DNA of 17,534 nucleotides, from positions 19,847-37,380 of the forward strand of contig FR886168.1 in NCBI GenBank assembly GCA_000436475.1, written 5' to 3'. Position 1 is the stretch's first letter; every line of letters begins with the position of its first letter. Positions 1-7,222 of this stretch are shown in pieces. The translations under genes and the position numbers were made by a program. Source of the stretch: Eubacterium sp. CAG:248. GTDB lineage: Bacteria; Bacillota; Clostridia; Lachnospirales; Lachnospiraceae. The notes under the pieces were generated by a model that was not told the origin of the DNA, ran no database searches, and saw only the letters and a list, made by a program, of their open reading frames with translations.

Positions 1-75
1 ATTGTAAAATAATGCTGATTAATTAGGTGAATAGTAGTTTTTATTACTTATATATATTATATTAATGAGTAAAGC

Positions 76-104
76 TTGATATCAACTGATAAAACTTATA
101 TATG
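76..104 (+). promoter_or_regulatory. Possible araC promoter
   Basis: TTGATA (76-81), a 17-base spacer and TATATG (99-104) resemble a weak sigma-A promoter, placing a start near 111 and a leader of about 100 bases before the AraC gene. In such AT-rich DNA chance matches are common, so this is tentative. Confidence 0.3.
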
Positions 105-180
105 GTGAAAAAAACTTAGATGTATAAAGAGGCATAAAATATGTTTTAAATAAGCTTTATATTGAAATATAAACTTAGAT
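92..180 (+). repeat. Three AAACTTANAT direct repeats before araC
   Basis: AAACTTATAT (92-101), AAACTTAGAT (112-121) and AAACTTAGAT (171-180) lie on the same strand in the leader of the AraC gene. The first two are exactly 20 bases apart, about two helical turns, as expected for direct-repeat sites bound by AraC-family proteins. Autoregulation is an inference; AT-rich background could give some of this by chance. Confidence 0.35.
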
Positions 181-207
181 ATGAAATAGGAGGATAGGAC
201 TAACAAA

Positions 208-1053
208 ATGAAATATATAGTTTTTTCACAGAATGAGCCACTAACATATTTATCTTGTGGACAGCTGGTACGTGACAGAAATTTTCTGCATCCAAGAAGA
301 TGTATAGATTCATATGTACTTATTGTAGTTGTAAGGGGAAGCCTTTATATAGTACAGGATAATACTAAGTATGTAGTTTCAGAGAATCAATATATAATAT
401 TAAGAAGCAATACTCTTCATTATGGTTACAATAGTTCAACAGAATATCTTCAATATTATTGGACACATTTTTATGTACCAGAAGGATCATATGTCTGTGA
501 TGATGACATGAAAACTTTTGAACATGAAGCTGATGATAATTATATATTACCTGAGTATGGAGATTTAAAATATAGTAAAAGAGTACAGCTTCTGTTTTCA
601 CAGCTGTTGGATGAATCATTCAGAAAATCACAGGTTAAGAGTAAGTTTATGGATTACTTTCTAACATGTCTTTTAATGGAGTTATCAGGTGAATTCAAAG
701 AACAGGAGAATAAAGATATATCAGAAGAAATAAGTAATATTAAAAAATGGATTCACAATAACTATAATCAATCTATTACAGTTTCTAAGATTGCAGAATT
801 GTTTCATTATAATCCAGATTACCTGTCAAATATGTTTAAAAAGACAGCACACATTTCACTAAAGAGATATATTAATGAAGTAAGAATAAACGAAGCTAAG
901 AATATTCTGATATCTACAGAATATTCACTTAAAGAGATAGCATTTCAGTGTGCTTTTAATGATGAAAAATATTTTCTTAAGGTGTTTAAGAAGATAGAGG
1001 GAGTATCACCAACAGAATATAAAAAAGCATTTTTTAAGAAAAAGAATGTTTAG
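208..1053 (+). CDS. AraC-family transcriptional regulator
   Basis: A 281-aa cytoplasmic DNA-binding regulator. Residues about 10-100 look like the AraC-type cupin sensor (a beta-rich stretch with VVRGSLYIVQ and a conserved-looking LHYGY segment), and residues about 180-278 form the two-helix AraC DNA-binding domain (IAELFHYNPDYLSNMFKK, then LKEIAFQCAFNDEKYFLKVF and the usual GVSPTEYKK end). Length is normal for the family. TAGGAGG (187-193) lies 14 bases before the ATG, slightly far but the only good site. Family members of this build usually control sugar or glycoside-hydrolase genes; the likely target lies left of the window, so the ligand is unknown. Its 3' end overlaps the convergent marR gene by four bases. 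Confidence 0.9.
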   Translation: MKYIVFSQNEPLTYLSCGQLVRDRNFLHPRRCIDSYVLIVVVRGSLYIVQDNTKYVVSENQYIILRSNTLHYGYNSSTEYLQYYWTHFYVPEGSYVCDDDMKTFEHEADDNYILPEYGDLKYSKRVQLLFSQLLDESFRKSQVKSKFMDYFLTCLLMELSGEFKEQENKDISEEISNIKKWIHNNYNQSITVSKIAELFHYNPDYLSNMFKKTAHISLKRYINEVRINEAKNILISTEYSLKEIAFQCAFNDEKYFLKVFKKIEGVSPTEYKKAFFKKKNV

Positions 1054-1484
1054 AAGCTTTTGAAATATTCTTCCAGTCTTGTAAATGTCTTAGTAAGTGC
1101 AATGGCTTCACTTTCGCTTAAGTCTTCTGTGATGTAGTTAATCATATCTTTGTGGAACTTTTTGTGATGATTATATGCAGCAATCCCTTTATCAGTAAGT
1201 GATGCATATACAATACGGCGGTCTTTTTCGCCACGTGTTCTGATAACGTATCCTTTTTTAACAAGTCCGTTAATGCCAACTGTAAGCGTACCCATAGTAA
1301 CACCAAGAGCCTTGGATATGGTACCCATGGTTCCAGGCTCACCTATTCCGATAGCTTCTATAATGTGCATATCGGTCACGGAAATATCCTTGAATTCATC
1401 TGTAATTAAAGCTTTTTCCTCTATATTCATAATATCGTTAAACAACGTAACAAGTATAGAGTTTAATGATTCGTAAATGTCCAT
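1050..1484 (-). CDS. MarR-family transcriptional regulator, FabT-like
   Basis: A 144-aa winged-helix repressor. The core reads as a MarR fold: ISVTDMHIIEAIG (helix 2), GTISKALGVTMGTLTVGINGL (recognition helix), then KKGYVIRTRGEKDRRIVYASLT for the wing with the typical D-R-R motif. The start is set at 1484 (MDIYESL) because AAGGTGA sits just upstream of that ATG; a longer reading from 1502 has no ribosome binding site. The sequence resembles the FabT-type regulators that head fatty-acid synthesis operons in Clostridia, but no fab gene is in this window, so the symbol is withheld. It has its own promoter (1530-1558). It converges on the AraC gene with overlapping stops and no room for a separate terminator. 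Confidence 0.88.
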   Translation of the reverse strand: MDIYESLNSILVTLFNDIMNIEEKALITDEFKDISVTDMHIIEAIGIGEPGTMGTISKALGVTMGTLTVGINGLVKKGYVIRTRGEKDRRIVYASLTDKGIAAYNHHKKFHKDMINYITEDLSESEAIALTKTFTRLEEYFKSF

Positions 1485-1529
1485 AAAAGCACTCACCTTC
1501 ATATAAAATTAACGTAAAAAACTAATTAC

Positions 1530-1558
1530 ATTATATATTACAATAAGGGGTAATGCAA
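1530..1558 (-). promoter_or_regulatory. Sigma-A promoter of marR
   Basis: On the minus strand TTGCAT (1558-1553) is followed by 17 bases and a perfect TATAAT (1535-1530), giving a start about 35-40 bases before the marR ATG. It directly abuts the inverted repeat at 1559-1635, which fits a terminator followed by a new promoter. Confidence 0.65.
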
Positions 1559-1635
1559 CAAAATACTACACCTCTTTGAACCATTTTAAACCACTTTTAG
1601 TTTCTAATGGTTATAAAATAAGGTGTAGTATTTTG
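1559..1635. terminator. Large nested inverted repeat, likely (bidirectional) terminator
   Basis: CAAAATACTACACCT (1559-1573) is perfectly complementary to AGGTGTAGTATTTTG (1621-1635). Inside lies a second pair, AACCATT (1579-1585) with AATGGTT (1606-1612). It lies 50 bases past the stop of the minus-strand surface protein and just before the marR promoter, and each outer arm ends in a T-run on its exit strand. A terminator is the simplest reading. The 77-base size, the 15-bp perfect ends and the internal stem also fit a small mobile palindromic element. Confidence 0.55.
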
Positions 1636-1685
1636 GTATAAATTATGACATAACAGCTTAAGCTATCAATTAATTATTTATTCAA

Positions 1686-3605
1686 TTATCTATTGATTTT
1701 TTTAGCTTTTACAGCAAAGGTATAAAGTGTTGCGCTGCTGCAAAGAACAATAAGTAGTGTAAGCCAGAGTGCAATATTACTGTTATCAGCTGTCTTAGGT
1801 GTTTCCAGCTTATTGTTTGTAAGCTTCTGTTTTGTTATAAGATATGTTGAGCAGTGATCCTGTTCTACTGTCATATAACCATCATTATCGACTACTGCAG
1901 ACATCACGCTGATTATTGTTCCATCATCTAAGAGCTGGCTGTAGTAAAGTGTCTGGCCAGCATACGCTTTTCCAACATTTAACTTAATGCTTGCCTTGGC
2001 AGGAAGTGTATCAGAATAGTTGTATACTATCTTAGATACAAATATATCATCTGTTACAGCTGTCGGTATATTTCCAGCTTCTTTTATATCAGAGGTGATT
2101 GCTGTTGAAAAGTCATAGATTGCAACCTGTGATACTTCTGACATAGTTCCTTTGGCAAATGTAAATGTAACATCATTGTTAGACTTGATAATAACATCAT
2201 TTGTTTTGTTATCTTCTATAATCTTTCGGATTTCATCAACCTTGATTGTTGTGCTGCCGTCGGATACATCTACTATTGTATTATTGGAATCCTGGTCTGG
2301 AGCTGATGGCTTCTCATCGCCTGGTTTCTCAGTTGGTTTCTCAGTTGGTTTCTCGGTTGGTTTTTCATCTGGCTTTTCAGATGGGTTGTCTGTTGTGCTG
2401 TCTCCGGTTGATTTAGCTGTAAATGTAAGCTTGTCTGCTATACATTCAACATTATAAAGACTTTCTACTTCTGTTCCGTCATACTTATATCCTTCTGGAG
2501 GATTATCATTTCCCCATACAGGATTATATGTTGCCACAGGATTGCTATAATCAACAAGCCATATTTCATCATTGCTTTGTTCATCTACACCAAGCTTTTC
2601 AAGCAGCTTACATATTTTATAAAATGATTCTCCGTTTTCATACGCATATGCAGATACATATTTTTCACTGGTAGCTGTATTTATTACAACCGGGCTTGTT
2701 CCACCGCTTCCGCCGTCTGACTCATAATATGAAATAGGATTGTCTAATGTGGTTTTAGTATATCCAGCAGGGATATTATCATATTCACCTATCTTGTCAG
2801 CATAATATACGTCATCCAGAGCTTTCTTTGTGGTAAGCTTGTATATTGTATAAGTTACTCTCCCAGATTCAACATATGTCAGTTCCTTAATATAATATAA
2901 TGAAGTATTATCTGCCTCGTTCTTATATACTGTATTAGTTGTATATGGGTCGTACTCATAATACCTGGCATATAAGCTTGATATTTGCAGTGGATGTGAA
3001 ACATTATAAGTTACATTTTCCTTTAATGTTCCATTATCTCTGATTGGTTTGTCCGTTAGATTATCGATTGTATGCACTACTGCCTTTGAACCGGAATATA
3101 TAGTGACATTACAGGTGTCTGCAACTGAAAGTACGGAATTAGTACCTTCGGCAAAGAAGGTTACACCATAATCATTTGCCCTGTCAGCATTAATAACTAA
3201 GGAACCATTACCACATATATTGATGGAACCGCCCCAGGCATCACCATATGAACCTATACCTCCGATTTCATTATCACCAATAAGGTTAATCTTGAAATCA
3301 TCACCCATCATATTAGTTGCTATTCCTGCAGCCTTGTTTTTATAATTATTTAATGTAAGCGTATTGGTTTGTCTGTCATAAGACATTCCATCGATGGAAT
3401 TAGTTCCTTTTGAAGAAAATATAGTAGTACTATCTTCTCCGGTTCTCACATTAATATAAGCATAAGCCCAATCGCCAGTATCACATGGTCCGTTGGCAGC
3501 TTTTACCGGTGGTGCGGCATATAAAACTGCGGATGATAATGCGAGTACGGCTGCTCCTGCTAATGCGGCTATTTTTTGGATATGATATTTTTTATTTTTC
3601 ACCAT
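1686..3605 (-). CDS. Secreted cell-wall-anchored surface protein
   Basis: A 639-aa exported protein. A signal peptide (residues about 1-36, basic start, AALAGAAVLALSSAVLYA core, APPVKA cleavage region) is followed by a beta-rich region (about 38-200; NTLTLNNYKNKAAG and INLIGDNEIGG resemble the beta-helical carbohydrate-binding-like repeats of gut Firmicute surface proteins). A second region reaches about residue 400, then a Pro/Glu/Lys/Thr spacer (about 405-430) and a folded C-terminal module (about 440-598). The tail has TPKTA (about 602-606), a hydrophobic segment and a KAKKINR end, so it looks like a sortase substrate with a non-canonical motif. AGGAGGA lies eight bases before the ATG. It has no enzyme signature I recognise; binding or adhesion is an inference. 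No sortase gene is nearby. Confidence 0.8.
   Translation of the reverse strand: MVKNKKYHIQKIAALAGAAVLALSSAVLYAAPPVKAANGPCDTGDWAYAYINVRTGEDSTTIFSSKGTNSIDGMSYDRQTNTLTLNNYKNKAAGIATNMMGDDFKINLIGDNEIGGIGSYGDAWGGSINICGNGSLVINADRANDYGVTFFAEGTNSVLSVADTCNVTIYSGSKAVVHTIDNLTDKPIRDNGTLKENVTYNVSHPLQISSLYARYYEYDPYTTNTVYKNEADNTSLYYIKELTYVESGRVTYTIYKLTTKKALDDVYYADKIGEYDNIPAGYTKTTLDNPISYYESDGGSGGTSPVVINTATSEKYVSAYAYENGESFYKICKLLEKLGVDEQSNDEIWLVDYSNPVATYNPVWGNDNPPEGYKYDGTEVESLYNVECIADKLTFTAKSTGDSTTDNPSEKPDEKPTEKPTEKPTEKPGDEKPSAPDQDSNNTIVDVSDGSTTIKVDEIRKIIEDNKTNDVIIKSNNDVTFTFAKGTMSEVSQVAIYDFSTAITSDIKEAGNIPTAVTDDIFVSKIVYNYSDTLPAKASIKLNVGKAYAGQTLYYSQLLDDGTIISVMSAVVDNDGYMTVEQDHCSTYLITKQKLTNNKLETPKTADNSNIALWLTLLIVLCSSATLYTFAVKAKKINR
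2323..2382 (-). repeat. 12-base tandem repeat encoding PTEK spacer
   Basis: Five 12-base units of the form GGTTTCTCAGTT (plus-strand reading) run from 2323 to 2382, the first two identical and the others diverged. They encode the (P-T/S/D-E-K)n spacer of the surface protein. The unit is in frame, so copy-number change would alter spacer length without breaking the protein. Confidence 0.85.
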
Positions 3606-3658
3606 AAATCATTCCTCCTGCTTCTTGATAATAATTCTCATGTATTTATTTGTTTATT

Positions 3659-3680
3659 TCTGTGCAAAATCTGTGCAAAA
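3659..3680. repeat. Tandem 11-base direct repeat upstream of surface protein
   Basis: TCTGTGCAAAA occurs twice back to back (3659-3669 and 3670-3680), with a third partial TCTGT at 3682. It lies 54 bases before the start codon of the surface protein, in its probable leader or promoter. The 11-base period places both copies on one DNA face, which suits a protein-binding site; function is unproven. Confidence 0.45.
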
Positions 3681-3814
3681 ATCTGTATTTCACACAAAGC
3701 TCCCAGAATTAAAAGAGCGTATAATATTACGTACATATCAGCTGTATATGTTGTTAATACTATATATAACATTATCAAAAAAGTATATAAGGGAAGTCCG
3801 CCAATATGCTAAAA

Positions 3815-3840
3815 CAGCGTGGCGGAGTTCCGCCACGCTG
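3815..3840 (-). terminator. Intrinsic terminator of the LuxR-type membrane regulator
   Basis: CAGCGTGGCGG (3815-3825) and CCGCCACGCTG (3830-3840) form a perfect 11-bp GC-rich stem with a four-base loop, standing out in very AT-rich DNA. Read on the minus strand it lies 50 bases after the stop of the regulator and is followed by TTTT. The rest of 3606-3889 shows no gene. Confidence 0.8.
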
Positions 3841-3889
3841 CCTAAAACTGAAAAACAGATGATATAAAGACATATAAATATTAAAAGAA

Positions 3890-5404
3890 TTATTTGTTAT
3901 AAAGATTAACAAGTCCAACTCGTGATTTAATACCGGTTTTTTCATAAATAGCTGAAATATATCGTTCAAGGGTACGCCTTGATACGTGCATATGCTCTGA
4001 AATAGTCTGGATATTATCTTCAGTAGTAACCAGGTAGTTAAATACTTCATTTTCTCTTTCAGTAAAAGAGTATTTTTCTGCTAATATTTGCAGCTTGTCA
4101 TGTTCATTTGCAGCTTCATCTGTACGCATAGTAAACTGTTGTATAAAATAATATTTTTCAAATGTATATACAACTGAAATAATACTTACCAGAACAAATA
4201 AAACAAGTATAAGAATAATCTTTAAAAGATTATTATCAGATGAAAGCAGCTGTAAAACAAAGCCGGCAATAACAGCAGCTGTAATATTGTTAACAGCACG
4301 TCCCATTCCTGCCCAAAGCTCAGGAATTCGGACATACCAGGAAAGCTCCATGAATTCTGATGTAAAGAAAACAGCAAAAAATCCAGCGGACAGATAGAAA
4401 ACAATAAGTACAGCTGTAAAAGGCTTGGAAAATTCAAGCAGCACAATACACATGGTTGAAAGAATCATTATGCAGTACATTATGATTCCGGTATATTTTC
4501 TATTGTTAATGTCGAATATAAAGCCGGCAGCAAGGCCACTGAGAGGCAGCAGAATTCTGGCACCCTGCCCTATATCAATGCTTCCATCAGAATGGATAAG
4601 CGTTACTGCACTATCAAGAGTGCTGAATAAGCATGCCATCAGCATTACAAGGGCTACAATACTAATAAATAAAGGAATGTAATGTTTATTTTCCTTTATT
4701 ATATTTTTATCTGTTTTTTTATCTCTATTTTTATCTCTATTTTTATCTACATTATTATCTGTATATTTTTTAATCATATTGTCAGTAGTGTATTCGCTAG
4801 TGATATACAAGCTATACCGGTTAAGAATATGTTCATTCCATATTAACAAGATAAAAAGCATCACTATAGATGCTGACAATATAACAAGCTGTATGATCTT
4901 TATATGAATAGCATTATGGTTTATAAACTGAAGCAGGATGCCAAAAAAATATGAGATTCCGACAGTTTTTGCCAAATGACGGTTTTTAATCATACATGCA
5001 GATACATAGTATACATTACTTCCAACAAGACCAAGAAGTATAAAAAGAATAATTCCTCCGTGAAATATATATTCAAATGACTTACTGCATGTAATGAGTA
5101 TTGTAAAAAAAACAGAGAGCAAGCCTGCTAAAATCATCAGAATGTTTTGAAGCCTCCTGCTTAAGAAATGTTTAAGCAGAGGATATAATAAAAAACCTGC
5201 TGTACTGACACCAAGTACATAATTCTGTGAAAGAGTGGCTTTTTGTTCTGATACAAGAAGAGAAAGCTCATTTACAAACATATATTCAACAGTTAAAAAA
5301 ATAAATGTAAATAGTCCCATTAAAACAATAGCATAGATATGTGGCAGACTGGTTAATGTTTTAATTCCGCCACATTTTACAGTGTTCTTCTGAGGTGAAT
5401 TCAT
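3890..5404 (-). CDS. MFS-like membrane protein with C-terminal LuxR-type HTH
   Basis: A 504-aa membrane-bound transcription regulator. I count about twelve hydrophobic segments in two sets of six, split by a long basic/acidic cytoplasmic loop (about residues 200-245, rich in Asp, Lys and Asn). The order matches a major-facilitator fold. Residues about 440-504 are a LuxR/GerE helix-turn-helix (YSFTERENEVFNYLV, then ISEHMHVSRRTLERYISAIY and TGIKSRVGLVNL). Such one-protein sensors are known from anaerobic gut Actinobacteria and Firmicutes; the ligands are mostly unknown. The start at 5404 follows GGAG; the longer reading from 5461 has its first 19 codons inside an inverted-repeat region and is not trusted. 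A terminator follows at 3815-3840. The regulated genes are not evident; the neighbouring surface protein is a candidate. Confidence 0.82.
   Translation of the reverse strand: MNSPQKNTVKCGGIKTLTSLPHIYAIVLMGLFTFIFLTVEYMFVNELSLLVSEQKATLSQNYVLGVSTAGFLLYPLLKHFLSRRLQNILMILAGLLSVFFTILITCSKSFEYIFHGGIILFILLGLVGSNVYYVSACMIKNRHLAKTVGISYFFGILLQFINHNAIHIKIIQLVILSASIVMLFILLIWNEHILNRYSLYITSEYTTDNMIKKYTDNNVDKNRDKNRDKKTDKNIIKENKHYIPLFISIVALVMLMACLFSTLDSAVTLIHSDGSIDIGQGARILLPLSGLAAGFIFDINNRKYTGIIMYCIMILSTMCIVLLEFSKPFTAVLIVFYLSAGFFAVFFTSEFMELSWYVRIPELWAGMGRAVNNITAAVIAGFVLQLLSSDNNLLKIILILVLFVLVSIISVVYTFEKYYFIQQFTMRTDEAANEHDKLQILAEKYSFTERENEVFNYLVTTEDNIQTISEHMHVSRRTLERYISAIYEKTGIKSRVGLVNLYNK
4704..4762 (-). repeat. 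12-base repeat encoding the DKNR loop
   Basis: Units close to ATTTTTATCTCT (plus-strand reading) repeat about four to five times here with divergence. They encode the Asp-Lys-Asn-Arg-rich central loop of the membrane regulator (VDKNRDKNRDKKTDKN). The unit is in frame and lies in the expected flexible loop between the two six-helix halves. Confidence 0.75.
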
Positions 5405-5443
5405 ACAATAATCTCCATTCTTGCGCGGCTTCTTTGCGCATCT

Positions 5444-5539
5444 CAAGTTTGTGCGAAGCACAAATCTTGCGTGTGAAAAATCTTATTTTTCACACTAATC
5501 CCTATATATGATGATAATTGTGTGGATTGCAAAGCAATC
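5444..5539. repeat. Cluster of three perfect hairpins upstream of the LuxR-type gene
   Basis: Three short palindromes stand in a row. CAAG-TTTGTGC-GAA-GCACAAA-T-CTTG (5444-5469) has an 11-bp stem with one bulge. GTGTGAAAAAT-CTT-ATTTTTCACAC (5471-5495) has an 11-bp stem, and GATTGC-AAA-GCAATC (5525-5539) a 6-bp stem. They lie in the leader region of the minus-strand membrane regulator. The GTGC-GNA-GCAC core recurs at 13047-13057 as GTGC-GTA-GCAC. They may be leader RNA structure or members of a dispersed palindromic repeat family. Confidence 0.6.
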
Positions 5540-5586
5540 AACGAATTCATATGTGTTATAAAATTATATATTTGAAAGTGGGTTAA

Positions 5587-5925
5587 GTCAATGACGGTTA
5601 CAGGAAGGTAAGATTGTCAGTCATAGGGAGGCTGAATTGTAAAAATATATCAGCGAATGCAAAGGCACTTCTTGATGCAGGAAATGCACTTAAGGAGGTT
5701 GCTGATAAGACAAATGGAACAATGGATAAGGTGAGAACGGCTGTAACAATGATTGTTGATAATTCAAACGATTAGGCCTCAGATACACTTGAAAAGCTGA
5801 GCGTAATTAACGGTGATGTTGAACGTATAATAAATGATGTTAAGGAACGGACTATCAGGACTAACAATTCAGTACAGAAAATACAGGATTCTACAAAGGC
5901 GGTTGAACTTATAAAGCAGATGTAG
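5587..5925 (+). pseudogene. Remnant of a methyl-accepting chemotaxis protein
   Basis: In one reading frame the stretch from about 5650 encodes ISANAKALLDAGNALKEVAD, then TAVTMIVDNSND, a TAG stop (5773-5775), and SDTLEKLSVINGDVERIIND through VQKIQDSTKAVELIKQM to a second stop (5923-5925). The heptad-like pattern and wording are typical of the helical signalling region of methyl-accepting chemotaxis proteins. There is no plausible start, no membrane anchor and an in-frame stop, so it is a decayed fragment; the part before about 5640 is not recognisable. It occupies most of the gap 5540-5930. The frame stays open again after the second stop to about 6045 but reads as nothing known. Confidence 0.7.
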
Positions 5926-5939
5926 GCTAAAAATACAGT

Positions 5940-5968
5940 TTGCATTTTTATTGGCTGCGTAGTATCAT
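5940..5968 (+). promoter_or_regulatory. Possible promoter of the sugar kinase gene
   Basis: TTGCAT (5940-5945), a 17-base spacer and TATCAT (5963-5968) form a reasonable sigma-A match about 110 bases before the kinase start. No operator-like palindrome is obvious between it and the gene. Confidence 0.35.
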
Positions 5969-6077
5969 TTAATGGAGTATTATTTTTTGGACAGAGCAAT
6001 AAATATAGTTTATTGTTAATGCATATAAAATATTACTTATATTAGGTTTAATAGTTTAATGATAGATGGAGGCACAT

Positions 6078-7094
6078 ATGAAGTTCATAGCAATTGGCGA
6101 ATTGATGTTAAGATTATCACCACCGAACTATGAGAAGATAGTTACAACTCACAATTTCATCGTTAATTATGGTGGAGCAGAGGCGAATGTAGCAGTTTCC
6201 TTAGCTAATCTTGGTGTTGACTCAACATTTTTTACTGTATTACCTAATACAGATCTTGGTAAGTCTTGTATTAACTACCTTAAGGCTAATGATGTACATA
6301 CTAAGCATATTATTAAGGCTGACGGAAGAATGGGACTTTACTATCTTGAGGAGGGCGTCTCAGTAAGACCTTCACAGGTAATATATGATAGAGGAAGCTC
6401 AGCGTTTGCTGAATATGATTATAAGGATGTAGACTTTGAGAATATTTTAAAGGATTATGACTGGTTACACTTAAGCGGTATCACACCTGCACTTTCATAT
6501 AACTGCCGCCGTCTTATAGATAAGGCTATTAAGGCAGCTAAGAAGCTTGGACTTACAGTAAGCTTTGATCCTAACTTCAGAAGTACATTATGGTCTTTTG
6601 AAACTGCAAGGGATGTACTCAGCAGATATCTTCCATATGTAGATGTACTTATTGGCATAGAACCTATTCATGTATACAATGAAGATGGAACAGATGTTAA
6701 GGATGGTCTTACTATGGATCCATCATTTGAGGATATGGACAGAGTGTTTAAGGCTATTGATAAGCAGTATCATATGAAGGCTATTGCGAGAACAGTACGT
6801 TATGTACACTCAGGAAGTAATAACTCTCTTAAGGCCTTTTATTATGCTGATGGACAGACCTATGAGAGTAAGACTCTTAACTTTGAGATAGTGGACCGAG
6901 TTGGTGGTGGAGATGCGTTTTCTTCAGGTCTTATCTATGCACTTATGCAGAATGACTGGAAGCATGAGGATATTGTTAACTTTGCAGTTGCATCTTCAGT
7001 AATGAAGCACGCTATACGTGGCGATACTAACATCACAAGCGTTTCTCAGATAAAGAGACTTATGAATAACGCTTCATTTGATGTACAAAGATAA
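6078..7094 (+). CDS. kdgK: PfkB-family sugar kinase, probable 2-keto-3-deoxygluconate kinase
   Basis: A 338-aa ribokinase-fold kinase, likely phosphorylating 2-keto-3-deoxygluconate with ATP to KDPG in uronate and pectin breakdown. The N-terminus KFIAIGELMLRLSPP and the substrate-binding GGAEANVAVSLANLG segment fit KDG kinases. The C-terminal PfkB signature is DRVGGGDAFSSGL, with Asp279 as the expected catalytic base and G276-G278 as the anion hole. Length is normal. The ATG at 6078 is chosen because GATGGAGG sits just before it; the ATG at 6066 lies inside that site. No KDPG aldolase or uronate isomerase is adjacent, so the exact sugar rests on sequence likeness; fructokinase or another PfkB sugar kinase is possible. 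It stands alone, bounded by a terminator at 7124-7171. Confidence 0.82.
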   Translation: MKFIAIGELMLRLSPPNYEKIVTTHNFIVNYGGAEANVAVSLANLGVDSTFFTVLPNTDLGKSCINYLKANDVHTKHIIKADGRMGLYYLEEGVSVRPSQVIYDRGSSAFAEYDYKDVDFENILKDYDWLHLSGITPALSYNCRRLIDKAIKAAKKLGLTVSFDPNFRSTLWSFETARDVLSRYLPYVDVLIGIEPIHVYNEDGTDVKDGLTMDPSFEDMDRVFKAIDKQYHMKAIARTVRYVHSGSNNSLKAFYYADGQTYESKTLNFEIVDRVGGGDAFSSGLIYALMQNDWKHEDIVNFAVASSVMKHAIRGDTNITSVSQIKRLMNNASFDVQR

Positions 7095-7123
7095 TGAGAG
7101 TAAGTCGTTAGTCATATAGGAGG

Positions 7124-7171
7124 AAGGTCTAAGGAAAATCCGTACTTACATAATGATTTTCCCTAGACCTT
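7124..7171 (+). terminator. Strong hairpin after the kinase, in the permease leader
   Basis: AAGGTCTA-A-GGAAAATC (7124-7140) pairs with GATTTTCC-C-TAGACCTT (7155-7171), 16 pairs and one mismatch, followed by a short T-run. It starts 30 bases after the kinase stop and most simply ends that transcript. An outer CATAT/ATATG pair (7113-7117, 7175-7179) extends it. The loop contains ACTTAC, complementary to GTAAGT at 7100-7105, so an alternative fold exists. Only about 50 bases separate it from the permease start and I see no convincing promoter there; it could act as an attenuator. Confidence 0.7.
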
Positions 7172-7222
7172 TTCATATGAGGCTGATAACAGAAAGATTA
7201 TAGTTAATTTACCGGAGGATAT

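Noticed and set aside
2323..2382. CRISPR-like array
   Set aside because: The repeats are 12 bases, contiguous, in frame and encode a protein spacer; there are no unique spacers or cas genes.
3576..3867. Plus-strand reading frames in the gap between the surface protein and the membrane regulator
   Set aside because: They run through the surface-protein start region and the GC-rich terminator hairpin, and have no ribosome binding site or recognisable sequence.
5405..5461. N-terminal extension of the LuxR-type membrane regulator
   Set aside because: These 19 codons run through an inverted-repeat region, lack a ribosome binding site, and the ATG at 5404 has GGAG upstream.
5926..6065. Continuation of the chemotaxis remnant as a new small gene
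   Set aside because: The open frame after the second stop has no start signal and no similarity that I recognise.
7153..7203. Short leader reading frame of 16 codons before the NCS2 permease
   Set aside because: Its ATG lies in the 3' arm of the hairpin and the only Shine-Dalgarno-like site is about 30 bases away; no coding pattern is visible.
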